NCBI GenBank assembly: GCA_003550325.1 | Contig: QKWP01000268.1 | Coordinates: 285,682 to 349,681, forward strand | From: Gigaspora rosea | Lineage: Eukaryota; Glomeromycota; Glomeromycetes; Diversisporales; Gigasporaceae | Direction: 5' to 3' | DNA length: 64,000 bases | Part shown: piece after piece, positions 45,940-56,049 of the stretch | Layout of the letters: every line of letters begins with the position of its first letter | Position numbering within the stretch: the stretch's first letter is position 1 | The notes under the pieces: model-generated | What the model was told of the DNA's origin: nothing | The model's database searches: none | What the model saw: only the letters and a program-made list of their open reading frames with translations | Translations under genes and position numbers: made by a program

Positions 45940-47749
45940 AACAGTAATGATTGTTATCGTTTTGCTTATGAATTTTAATCATTTTATTTGTTATTTTTAC
46001 TTATACTAAATTTAACAAAGCTAATACAGATCCTTGTATAAACCCGTTAACACGAATAATACTACTATAAAATTACTATACAAAAGATGCATTTCAGCAG
46101 ATTAGTAAGTTGAGAATAACATTGATATAACACATAATACAGTATTGACTTTTCCTTATTTTGGTTTAGTTTTTCTTTTAAATTAAACTTTTTTTAAAGT
46201 TCATATGCTAATAACTCTATTTAAATCTATTAAAATAAACTTAAACCTTTTTTTATAGCCTGATTTCTCACTTTGGGATTATTCCCATGGCCTTCTCTTT
46301 AGATACAGTGGGGATTTTGACCCGCAAAGTCCAAGATTTAAACCCAGTTTTTTTTCATTATTTCCTAACTCGACCTGCACAACCTCTCATGTGATAAGCT
46401 TGCATGTGTGTGAATAATTATAGTTTTGTGAAATGTTTCAATGCCAAATTAATAAAGGCATTTTTATTTAACGCTAATAGTAATAACAGATAATTTAAAG
46501 CTGTGCATATGCATGTGGTTTCCTATTATGGATTGGGCGATTTTCAGGTATTTTTGTGAGAATTAGACAAGGCGAAAGATAGAATAATGCGTAGAAAGGG
46601 TATTTAATTGTATTCAACAAACTAGCTTGTACAAGGTATGTATATATCGTCTTGTTCAAGCTATTACTATTTTTTGATTACTCATACTAACTACGATTCA
46701 ATGATTACATAATTCAAGTTGCCGCAGGGATATGCCGGGAGCAATCTGGTCAAGCCTGAATGTAGCCGTTAATCCTAATCGGGAATTGAATCAAGCAGGG
46801 TGAGAGAAGCCAGATAAGTAAAAAGGAGTTAATGAATTGCCTAATTAAGAAACATGACGAAATTACTAACAATACTTAAGAATATGCTGCCGTAAAGAAG
46901 TTGCAGCTATCTCTGCTCGAAGCAAAGTTCGCACCTGAGCCACATGAATCCATGTGGAATCCTGCCATTTTGTAGTGGCTTAAACTCCTCATCAAAGTCG
47001 GCCTGCCTTATGCAGGCGGGAAACCACCGACTGATGCTACGCATTGCGAATTCAACCAATGACAGTGAAACCTAGCTGCAAATATGCTATTTTCTGGGAG
47101 CATATCCCGTCTTGGTTTATACATCAACTGCATTGATGTATGCTGCTTATTTAATAAAGATTATGCAATAAAAATTTATTATCTGGCGCTAATAGCCAGA
47201 TGCATTCAAAAAAAAAAAATAAATTATCATTATCACATGCGTGCAATGCTTTTCGTTCATACAAATCAATTACCCTTTAAATACTCACGCTATGATATGC
47301 ATTGGAAAAATCACGGTTCTAATCATGGGCATGAATTATAAGCCTGGATCACAGGCTTGAATAATGCGATTTTATTAGGTTTGGGTTCGAGGATAGTTGT
47401 TATATTTTAGAGGTAATATATGAATTTTACAGAATAATTATCTATAAATTAATATTAAAATAATAAAAAAAAACAACAAATTAATACAAATAATAGAAAA
47501 AACATTAATAAAATCTATTTATAGTGTATAATAAACTTAATTATAATATTTAATAATGAGAACATTATATATTATTTATTGTTCTTATTAATAAATTTGA
47601 GAACAAAAAATTTTTACAAATGTTCTCTCTGAGAACATTTTGTTTATATAAAATGTTCTCAAATAAAAGAACATTATATTAATGTTTAATGTTCTTAAAA
47701 AAATTTAAATGTTTTTTGAGAACCTGAGAACATCAAATTTTAAACACTG
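45940..47749. other. hAT 5' flank with a GC-richer inner segment
   Basis: No gene. 46500-47070 has clearly higher GC than the rest of the element and includes GTCGGCCTGCC...GGGAAACCACCGAC, similar to 6668-6725; it may be a separate old insertion. The 85-codon frame at 47084-47341 has no motif. From 47560 the subterminal AGAACATT/AATGTTCT repeats begin. Confidence 0.4.
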
Positions 47750-49052
47750 CCTGTAACCTTGGTACTGCCATTTTGAATGGGAGCTTTGGCATAGTTGTGT
47801 AAGTTACACAGACAAATCCAAGGGACCGAAACAATTAAAACCCGCTTGGCAAGTCCCGAGTGGAGAGGTAGCTGGACTTTCGACGGTACCAGGAAAAAGG
47901 ATCTTGGCGGTGACTGACTGGAAAATCTGGATGAGCAAGAGCCCCTATGGCAAAGGGGGCCCACCAACCTGGCCGCCGGAGTCGTACCGGAGGAAAAGGG
48001 CATGTGTTATAGAAGCATGAACCAAGGAAAGGGAGACCTTAGGCACCTAAAGCCTAGCAGACGATCCTTCCAGACCAACTGGATTGGTAGTCTAGAATGA
48101 CTGGGGAAAAGGATCCAAAGAGTGACTGACCGGGTATTGGGGTTTAGTGAACTTTGCAAGGGCAGACAGAACTATTCGGCCAATAAGAAGTGGAAGCATG
48201 GAGGCGTGTACATGTCAAGACCCAACGGAGCTCTAGGCATACCTATATGGGAGTCTTCAGACGTTAAGAGGATCTGGGACCACCAATACGGGTATATGCT
48301 GGTATAAGTGCATGCAGTGGTAATCGGGTTCCCTATGCCATCCAACTATATTCGGCACTGGAAGCATTTGCGAAACATGTCTAGGAACCTTGCCACAATA
48401 GCAGGAAGTACAGTCGATCGCACATTTCCAAATTCAGGACGTTAAATCCCGGGCCCTCAAGTCGCAGGAAACCGGCTGGTTGCAGCAGCATGCAGGCTTG
48501 AGATACTTACCTTTGTGGTAGAGGCAGCTGCATGGCTTGAGATATGAACCCCCAAGAAGTACGCTAGTAAGGGATTTTCTGGGTAACCAGAATGTGGGTA
48601 CACCAACTTGGAAGCATAAAGCGCCTACCTGGCAACACACACCAAATTGGAAGTGACGAATTAGGAAATGTGGGTAAAGTGGCAAACATGTGGATGTTGA
48701 TTGTTGGTTGGAAAGGGACGTATAAATCCAGGTCAACTATATAAATGTGAATATTGAAGGCTCTGGTGGGTTTTAGCCGTGGATAAAAGGTTTATAGCCT
48801 GAAGTCCTAACCTCAATACTTGTATATAATATGTATGTATAAAAGGCACCACCATATGTCAATTTGCTTAAGTATTAATAAAGTTTGGGGCAGGAGCTAC
48901 ACCCCTAATATTAAAAAAAAAAAAAAAATTTAAAAAAATTTAAAAAAATTTATAAAATTTTTATATATAAAATTTTAAAAAAAAATCAGCCAGCCGGGTC
49001 TGTTTAAACAGTCCTATGTTATGAAAACTAAAAAGTTTTTTTTGTATGGCCT

Positions 49053-49653
49053 TATTAATTGAAAAAATATACAATGAATTTTAAAAAATAAGGCCACTAA
49101 GTTGTAGCAAATTAGCTAAACTACAAAATAATGGCTTGTTTTTTGTAATAATATTTTTATATTAATAAATATGATTAGCTTTTAAAATTTGTGTTCGTCC
49201 TGCACTGTACAATAAAAAAAATTTAAAAATATGATAAAAAAAACTATTAAAAAAACAAAATAATAATTCCCTATTACACTAAGTATCGCTCATGACTTAC
49301 CTTTATCATTATTTTTTACATGTGATTAACTATATTTTATAATAATTATATTGTGATCAAGATTTTTTTCACGAAAGATTTCTGGTCTCATATTGACTAT
49401 CAGAAAGCTCTAATTTTTAATTTTTAATTTTTATTTGAATCATTTTCTTTTTTGTATTTTTCATATTTTATCTAGAAAACTTTAAAAGCCAAAGTAAATA
49501 GGTACATTAAAATAAAACTAAAAAAAAGTCACAATATAAGCAAATAAAATTAAATATAAAAGTAAAAAGCAAAGGTAATAAAAAGATAAAAACAATAAAA
49601 ATGATATAAAAAAAAATAAAAATAAAGCAAAGCCCAAAAGTTAGTACTGTGGC
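49053..49653. other. AT-rich intergenic DNA
   Basis: No gene. A-rich low complexity (AAAATAAAATTAAATATAAA-like) between 49500 and 49630. Confidence 0.45.
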
Positions 49654-50761
49654 CAGTGAAGAATTTCTTAAAAAAATTTTTTGTTCTTTGAGAACATAAA
49701 TGTTTAATTTTATGTTTTCAAAAAAAATTAATGTGCACTATAATATTTTTTTAAAAATAAAATTTTTAAAATTATATAATATTCATAATAAATTTATTTA
49801 TTATAATTTTTAAAACAAAAATACTATATTTACTTAAATATCTATAATTGAAAATAAGAAGAACTAGCCCAAAAATCATAAGCTTTTTAAAAATTAAATT
49901 TTTTATAAGAAGGACTATTAACTTTGATCATTAAAAGGTAATTAAGAGTATCAATTTGCATTTTATTATGAACTTTTGTTTTAATTAAATTTTGTTATAA
50001 AAAATTTACTCAGTATGGGAAGTGCAGTAAATTACGTAATTAGGGTTTACATAGGTCCTGACCTCCTCCCTAGTGATAGGACTATTGGCTAATCAATTTC
50101 TATAATATTTAAAAAAAACTCTAAAACGTCTTTAATCTAAAAATAAGATACTCTACAATCGACAAAAGTTGCTACATTGTAAAGTCTAAATTTTACTAAG
50201 CAAATCGATAAAATCACTTAAATAAACTTATTCAGCAGGTCAAAATACACTTACTACAAAATTTTCATTAATTGACTTTTGATTTTTACGTTTAATGGAA
50301 ATATTAAAATTTTTTAAAAAAATATATTTGACGAAAGTAAAAATTAAAATTCAATTAATAAAAAGTTCTTCTATACTTATGAAAATTTTGTAGTAAGTGT
50401 ATTTTGACCTGCTACATAAGTTTACTTAAGTAATTTTAATCGATTTGTTTAGTAAAATTTAGACTTTACTATGTAGCAACTATCTGTGATTAACTAAAAA
50501 ATCGATTTTACTTTAATATTATTGGCTATTTTACTATATATATATATATAGAACATGATAGGTGGCGGACCCACTAGAAATTATGTAATTTACTGCACTT
50601 CCCTTATTATTATTAATTTTATATATATCTTATGAGAACATAAATTATAAATTTTATGTTCTTAGCTTGTTCTCAAAAGAGAACATAATTTCTAATTGTA
50701 GTGTTCTCAAATTTTTTTGAATGTTCTTGAGAACATTGAGAACATTAAATATTTTTCACTG
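49654..50761. mobile_element. hAT deletion derivative
   Basis: Ends CAGTGAAGAATTT and AAATATTTTTCACTG. Flanked by ACTGTGGC (49646-49653) and ACTGTAGC (50762-50769), an 8-bp duplication with one later change. Subterminal TGTTCTC/GAGAACA motifs occur at both ends, as in the 5-kb hAT. Minus-strand 49880-49985 keeps a relic of the transposase C terminus (IDTLNYLLMIKVNSPSYKKF, compare MNIFTLNYLLLISFNGP). MITE family S copy 2 sits inside. Confidence 0.8.
50017..50603. mobile_element. MITE family S, copy 2
   Basis: Ends GGGAAGTGCAGTAAATTACG and (complement) GGGAAGTGCAGTAAATTACA. Interior matches 28201-28802 (CAGCAGGTCAAAATACACTTA region and the central palindrome). It is nested in the hAT derivative, so younger than it. 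Confidence 0.8.
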
Positions 50762-50810
50762 ACTGTAGCAAAGCACAATACAAATATAAATATAGAATAT
50801 GTGTAAAAAT

Positions 50811-51010
50811 AATGGTATAGTAGTCTGATTAATATCTAGTAAGGGTGTAACAAATATTATATAATATTTTAGAAAAGGAAGGAGGGTCTTTAATATCTTA
50901 TGTTAAATATTAATGGTATGGTAGTCCGATTAACATCTAGTAAGAGTGTAACAAATATTATATAATATTTTAGAAAGGAGAAAGGGTCTCTAATATTTTA
51001 TGTTAAATAT
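50811..51010. repeat. Tandem duplication, unit about 100 bp
   Basis: Two units begin TAATGGTATAGTAGTCTGAT and TAATGGTATGGTAGTCCGAT and differ at about 10-12 sites. Both include GTAACAAATATTATATAATA. Non-coding. Confidence 0.8.
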
Positions 51011-51576
51011 AGAAGCTCATAATAGCTAATCAAATTACTCTTATGGGGGCATCTATAAATAATGTTATACAAGAAGGGGTTGGACGAACGATAACATTTT
51101 TCCCAATAAGTAGAGGGGATCAAAAAAATATAACGTAATTTTTTTAGAAAAATTGGCTAAAAACTGATCCAGTAGTCCAAATTTAATAATTTTGGGAATG
51201 GTACCAATTTCATTTTATTTGGATTACTGGATCAAAAGCTATTGGCCAAATACTATGGTCATATATTTTTTTATAAAATTACTATATAAGGGCCATGACA
51301 TTAATCACCTAATTATTTTATTAGAGGTCTACCCCTGCATGCACTTATTTGTACAGGTAATACAAATTCAAAAAGGGAAATTAGCCAATCGGAGAATGTA
51401 AAATATAATGATTCCAGATTAGCCCAACATATGAGCAAAGCGAAGAAAACACAAAAAAAAACCATAAAAAGAGAAAATACAAGAAAATGAATATATAAAT
51501 CTGTCTTAGTGCACTAATTAAAAATGACGGGAATGAAATTTTATATATAATAAATACATTAGCAAATTTATAATAG
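51011..51576. other. AT-rich DNA
   Basis: No gene. 51135-51250 has an inverted pair (GGCTAAAAACTGATCCAGTAGTCC against GGATTACTGGATCAAAAGCTATTGGCC). 51300-51350 resembles 32660-32700. Confidence 0.4.
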
Positions 51577-51989
51577 TGTAATCTTATGTAAGAACTTACG
51601 AACCGTAATATAAGCAAAATATTACATAATATATTTCGAAATATTTCGAAATATCAAATTTTCGAAATATTACAAAGTAATTTCGAAATATTTCAAAATA
51701 TATTATGAAATATTTCGAACCCTTTCAAAATATTTTAGGACTAGGAAACCAAGCTAGATCAGTAGATCTGTAACCTGGATCGCGCATTAGACTAATTTTT
51801 CAAAATAGTTCGAAATAGTTTGATGATGTTCAAATTCTGTACTACAAGATCAGATTAGATCTTTTGTTTATAATTAAATCTTCTATTTTGTTTTTTTTCA
51901 CTTTTTTGTTTTTATTTTGTTTCGTTCATTTTTTTTGTTATCGTTTGTTTTTTTTCATTTTTTTTTATTTATTTATTTTTTAATTTTTT

Positions 51990-52239
51990 CATTATTTCGA
52001 CACTTTACAAGAAAAACACCCAACTTTTCGAAACCTTGTGCAAACCAACTACGACTTCCGACACTTTCAAGAACAAACCTCTAGCAATTTTTAAACTTTT
52101 AAAAATGCTTCTTTAGAGAAATGAGCACAAGTTTTTGCAAGTTTTTGCAAGTTCTTGCAAGGTTTCGTTTCATTTATTTTTTAGTTTCATATTTTTTGTT
52201 TTTGTTTTTTTGGTTTATTTTTAAAATTTTTTTATTAAG
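51990..52239 (+). repeat. Repeat blocks A and B, first set
   Basis: Block A (TTTCGACACTTTACAAGAAA..., about 51994-52078) precedes block B (CTTCTTTAGAGAAATGAGCAC..., 52109-52239). After the gap, block B (53524-53675) precedes block A (53676-53758). The B blocks contain repeated AAGTTTTTGC and T-rich tails. Confidence 0.65.
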
Positions 52240-52950
52240 GGGTGTGCGCCTTAGAGAAGTGGTCAAGGTGTCACCCCCCAAGCGGCAGGTTGACAGTTCG
52301 AATCCCACTGGCGACGTTTTGAAGTTAAATCTGCGTTTGGTGATTGTGGCTTATAAGCGGTTGGGCGCTAAACCTGTAACCTTGGTTCAATCATCTTGAA
52401 TGGGAGCCTGCGGGCGCAATGATATATGTGTTACATCGCAAATCCAGGGAACCAGAAAAAACCCACAAGAACCCGTTTGGCAAGACCCGAGTTAGGAGGT
52501 AGTGAATATCGGTCCTTACAGTATGCGCCAGAAAAGGCGGATACTACGATCGAAACGAATCTAATAAGGGCAGGTAGCCTCGGTTACCAAATCCGGGCAA
52601 TGGTACATATATGGGACATGGAAGGTGTTCCGGTAGGCTCTTGTGCGAGGGTAAAGTAGCCCTTAGGTCGTCGATACCAAAAGGGTTGTGGCCCACAACA
52701 TCTGCATTAAATGTAGTGCGTCGGGTAGTAATAGGAGGACCATGAACCAGAGGGTTTAAATAAACAATTCCCGTAGTTGGGTTGTAGATATGGCAGCTAG
52801 TGTAGAACCTTTGGCCGGACTACTTAAATTAGGCACCAAAAGTGCACGTGTGGCTAGTTGTATCCTCATTCAGGTAACAAATATTATGTCACTATAACTC
52901 ATAATAAATCCCCGGCCATAGCACACGGCCTCTAAACTTAAAAAAAAAAA
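52240..52950 (+). mobile_element. tRNA-headed retroposon, copy 3 (runs into gap)
   Basis: Head at about 52241-52318 with box A-like TTAGAGAAGTGGTC and box B AGTTCGAATCC, close to the head of copy 2 (CACCCCCCAAGCGGCAGG against CACCCCCAAGCAGCAGG). The last 250 bp match copy 1 closely (GTGCGTCGGGTAGTAATA, CCAGAGGGTTTAAATA, GTGTGGCTAGTTGTAT). It ends AATAAATCCCC...AAACTTAAAAAAAAAA against the gap. No ORF. Confidence 0.8.
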
Positions 52951-53523
52951 NNNNNNNNNNNNNNNNNNNNNNNNNNNNNNNNNNNNNNNNNNNNNNNNNN
53001 NNNNNNNNNNNNNNNNNNNNNNNNNNNNNNNNNNNNNNNNNNNNNNNNNNNNNNNNNNNNNNNNNNNNNNNNNNNNNNNNNNNNNNNNNNNNNNNNNNNN
53101 NNNNNNNNNNNNNNNNNNNNNNNNNNNNNNNNNNNNNNNNNNNNNNNNNNNNNNNNNNNNNNNNNNNNNNNNNNNNNNNNNNNNNNNNNNNNNNNNNNNN
53201 NNNNNNNNNNNNNNNNNNNNNNNNNNNNNNNNNNNNNNNNNNNNNNNNNNNNNNNNNNNNNNNNNNNNNNNNNNNNNNNNNNNNNNNNNNNNNNNNNNNN
53301 NNNNNNNNNNNNNNNNNNNNNNNNNNNNNNNNNNNNNNNNNNNNNNNNNNNNNNNNNNNNNNNNNNNNNNNNNNNNNNNNNNNNNNNNNNNNNNNNNNNN
53401 NNNNNNNNNNNNNNNNNNNNNNNNNNNNNNNNNNNNNNNNNNNNNNNNNNNNNNNNNNNNNNNNNNNNNNNNNNNNNNNNNNNNNNNNNNNNNNNNNNNN
53501 NNNNNNNNNNNNNNNNNNNNNNN
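52951..53523. other. Assembly gap (573 N)
   Basis: Unknown bases. The reverse-strand open frame that seems to run through it (52892-53599) is an artefact of N codons. Repeat block B on both sides suggests the gap is a repeat the assembler could not bridge. Confidence 0.98.
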
Positions 53524-53758
53524 CTTCTTTAGAGAAATGGGCGCAAGTTTTTGCTAATTTTTGCAAGTTTTTGCAAGTTCTTTCAAGGTTTCGCTTCAAT
53601 TTTTTTTTTGTTTCGTGTTTTTTGTTTTGGTTTTTTTGGTTTATTTTTAAATTTTTTTTATTATATAATTTATTTTATTTCGGCACTTTGCGAGAAAAAC
53701 AACAACTTTTCGAAACCTTGTGCATTCCAATGATAACTTCTGACACTTTCAAAAACAA
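53524..53758 (+). repeat. Repeat blocks B and A, second set
   Basis: CTTCTTTAGAGAAATGGGCGC begins block B, followed by block A (TTTCGGCACTTTGCGAGAAA...). See the first set at 51990. Confidence 0.65.
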
Positions 53759-54053
53759 AAAAGCAAAGATAATAACTAACTGTGAAGTGAGCAAAAATAA
53801 GTATGTAGAGCTAGTTTTTTGTATATAGTGATAGAATTAGATGCGATGAAGTGCGAAAGTAGTTTAAAATATTTGTAATAATGTAGAAATAATATGTAAT
53901 ATATAATAAAGTATGTAATATTAATTAAAAATATATATTTAATAAATGTAAAATATAATATATAATAATAAATAAAAAAATAAAAATTTTATGTTAAATT
54001 GCGAAACTGTGCGAAATATTGTGAAAACCTGTAAAATGTTTAAAAATAATAGT
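53759..54053. other. AT-rich DNA
   Basis: No gene; ATAATATATAATA-type low complexity and GCGAAA(C/T)TGTGCGAAATATTGTG. Confidence 0.4.
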
Positions 54054-54060
54054 ATTAATT

Positions 54061-54271
54061 GTGACAGATCATAATGAAATCCAGATTAAAATGAAATGAT
54101 AGTATAAAATCTTGAAAACTAAATTTTTTTGGGGTACATTTTTTAGGGTTAGGGGTTTAGAGTTAGGGTTAGTTTTAAAAAAAAATTATAATAAACAAGT
54201 ATTAATGGGTTTTAGAAGGCTAGTGGGTTAAGTATAGAATGTAGATTTCATTTTAAATTATGATCTGCGAC
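54061..54271. mobile_element. MITE family T, copy 3
   Basis: Ends GTGACAGATCATAATGAAAT and (complement) GTCGCAGATCATAATTTAAA. ATTAATT on both sides (54054-54060, 54272-54278). The core TTAGGGTTAGGGGTTTAGAG is telomere-like, here in the opposite orientation to copies 1 and 2. Confidence 0.8.
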
Positions 54272-54522
54272 ATTAATTAACTAATTATTACCAATTACTA
54301 TTTTTATCGATAGTCCTCATCAGGGGTATTTAAATGCGCATTGTTGTGATTTATTTTGAATTATTGCGATGTAATATTGCGTAATTTTTTACATATGTAT
54401 TTCGTAATATTCCGTAATTGAAAATTGCGAAATATTTCACATCGATTCGTAATTCTTGCGCAAGTTTTCGGCCCGTAATAACTTATGTAAGATTACATTT
54501 ATATAATTCGCTGATGTAGTAC

Positions 54523-55481
54523 AATAGTTAGATTCAAACATAGTAATAATAATTAGATTCGAAACATAATAGTTATATTCAGTAGCAGATTCAGAACAAA
54601 GCAAATAGTTAGATTCAGAACATAGCATATTGTTAAATTCAGAACATAGTATGATAGTTAAATTCTGGTATCCCTTAAACTGTAATCCAGGCAAATTTGC
54701 CTGGATTTTTTTAGAAATATTACATTTTTTTAAATAAAATAAAAATTTATTAAGCATATAGGGTATACTTTATTTATAGAATATTTTTTTTAAAAGATAT
54801 TTTATAAACTTTATTATGAAAATTTTTTAAAATTATTAATAAACTTTAAAGCAATAAAAGTTTAAAGTTTTTATTTTAAAATTTTTACTATAAAATTTTT
54901 CTTTAGGTTTTTTTAAATTTTATATGTTCCGTCTATAAAAAAAATTTTCACTTCTAATACAAGTCCTAACCTAATTTTTATAAGTAAATCACAAAAGTTG
55001 CAATAATAAAAGTTGTAATCCTTTTATAACCTATATCATACTATTAAATCAGGAAGCTAGAGCTAGTATTAATAGAGTTCGCCAAAAAAAAGTAGATAAT
55101 TTTTTTGGATAAAAAATTTTTTAAAATTTGTCTATTTTTAGCTTATTAGCAACTTAAACTTTTTTTCTTATAATATAAAATTAAATACTACTATAATATA
55201 ATTTTATTTTCAAATATTATCAAAAAAAAATTTAATTAAATATCTTAAGTTTTAAAAAATATAAATCATAAGCATATTTATAGCAATTTTCTAGCCAAAT
55301 TTGCCTGGATTTGCTTGCAGTTTAAGGGATAGTATTAGATTCAACACATAATACGATAGTTAGATTTAAGATGTAACATGATAATTAGATTTAGGTATAG
55401 ATACAATAGTTAAATTCGGTTAGTATTTTGAGATAGTTAGATTCAAGCATAGTACAATAGTTAGATTTGGTTATAATATAG
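54523..55481. repeat. Diverged satellite, period about 22-25 bp, interrupted
   Basis: Units of type ATAGTTAGATTCAGAACATAG occur about six times at 54523-54668 and about six times at 55332-55481. The array is split by the MITE at 54671-55329 and cut at its right edge by the gypsy LTR. Confidence 0.75.
54671..55329. mobile_element. TA-inserted MITE within the satellite
   Basis: Ends TCCCTTAAACTGTAATCC and (complement) TCCCTTAAACTGCAAGCAAA, both followed by CCAGGCAAATTTG. Flanked by TA (54669-54670, 55330-55331), as in Tc1/mariner insertions. The interior is A/T-rich without an ORF. Confidence 0.75.
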
Positions 55482-56032
55482 TGTTATAAAATAGGTTTTT
55501 TGTTAGATACAGAGTAAAGCGGAGTTTTACAGTTTTACAGTTTTACAGTTTTACAGTTTTATAGTTTTACAGTTTTACAGTTTTACAGTTTTACAGTTTT
55601 ACAGTTTTACAGTTTTACAGTTTTACAGTTTTACAGTTTTACAGTTTTACAGTTTACAGTTTTTACAGTTTTATTATTATCTTTATATTATTATTATATT
55701 ATTATATTATTTTATTACTCGCTTGAAAGATATATAAACTCTAGCTTTTTGACCTTCTACACATTAGCTTTTAGCTTAGACTCAGATTCCCCTCCTCTTT
55801 CCTCTAACGCCTAAATATAATTATATCTCTTGCATAATATTATTTAAATAAATAAAATATATCTTTGCCAAATAAATATACTCTTGTTAATTAGTAAATA
55901 TAAACTGAACCGCTCTAGTGAAGTAATATTCCACTTCCACACCGCTTCATATCTTCTCTGACCCTTACAAGATCCCTGTCACTGTGTGCTGTGTTGCAAG
56001 TACTATATAGAAGGCTATAGTCACTTGTAACA
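55482..56032 (+). repeat. 5' LTR of the gypsy element (predicted)
   Basis: Begins TGTTATAA and ends TTGTAACA, matching inverted ends of the TG...CA type. Contains a (TTTTACAG)n microsatellite (55524-55672), a TATA-like GATATATAAACTC (55729-55741) and AATAAATAAAATAT (polyadenylation-like) near 55850. The boundary is inferred because the 3' LTR is not available for comparison. Confidence 0.6.
55524..55672 (+). repeat. (TTTTACAG)n microsatellite in the LTR
   Basis: About 18 copies of the 8-mer with one C-to-T unit and one short unit near the end. It lies upstream of the TATA-like box, in the U3 region. Confidence 0.9.
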
Positions 56033-56035
56033 TTT

Positions 56036-56049
56036 TGGTGCCTTCTGGC
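56036..56049 (+). promoter_or_regulatory. Candidate primer-binding site
   Basis: TGGTGCCTTCTGGC starts three bases after the predicted LTR end; TGG is the complement of the tRNA CCA end. The priming tRNA cannot be named by eye. Confidence 0.5.

Larger units (their letters stand above)
42758..47749. mobile_element. hAT transposon, 4992 bp, with 8-bp TSD
   Basis: Inverted ends CAGTGTTTAAAATT and AATTTTAAACACTG, flanked by CCTGTAAC (42750-42757, 47750-47757). CAGTG ends plus an 8-bp duplication plus a hAT transposase are diagnostic. Both ends carry clusters of subterminal TGTTCTCAAA/TTTGAGAACA motifs (42787-42905, 47560-47735), probable transposase-binding sites. The transposase (43723-45939) is broken. 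It sits inside the retroposon copy 2. Confidence 0.93.
42613..48919 (+). mobile_element. tRNA-headed retroposon, copy 2, split by hAT
   Basis: The head (about 42616-42692) has an A-box-like TAGAGAAGCTG and a perfect B box GGTTCAAATCC; it resembles the head at 52240. The body resumes after the hAT at 47758 (CTTGGTACTGCC) and runs to an AATAAAG and a 16-A tail near 48912. Without the hAT it is about 1.3 kb, long for a SINE, with higher GC than its surroundings. CCTGTAACCTTGGT...TGAATGGGAGC is shared with 52373-52406. No reverse transcriptase frame is visible, so it depends on a partner LINE. Confidence 0.75.
42491..49052. mobile_element. MITE family G, copy 2, split by nested insertions
   Basis: The left part 42491-42612 (AGGCCATGTAAAAAAATTTT, CCCGGCCAGGTC) and right part about 48920-49052 (CAGCCGGGTCTGTTTAAACA, ending GTATGGCCT) together equal the intact copy at 24913-25140. 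The break is in the A/T-rich middle. Everything between is the retroposon at 42613-48919 with the hAT inside it. Confidence 0.85.
51577..54500. mobile_element. Candidate TIR-bounded element containing retroposon and gap
   Basis: The left end TGTAATCTTATGTAAG and right end CTTATGTAAGATTACA are inverted; both are followed inward by ATTACG and TTTCGAAATATT-type repeats (51615-51720 and about 54355-54445). The ends differ by small indels, and no target duplication was confirmed. It contains retroposon copy 3, a MITE and the assembly gap, so internal structure is uncertain. Confidence 0.35.

Noticed and set aside
52892-53599. 235-codon frame on the minus strand
   Set aside because: Runs through the 573 N of the gap; no information.
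55524-55672. CRISPR-like regular repeats
   Set aside because: The 8-bp units are contiguous with no spacers: a microsatellite, in a eukaryotic LTR.
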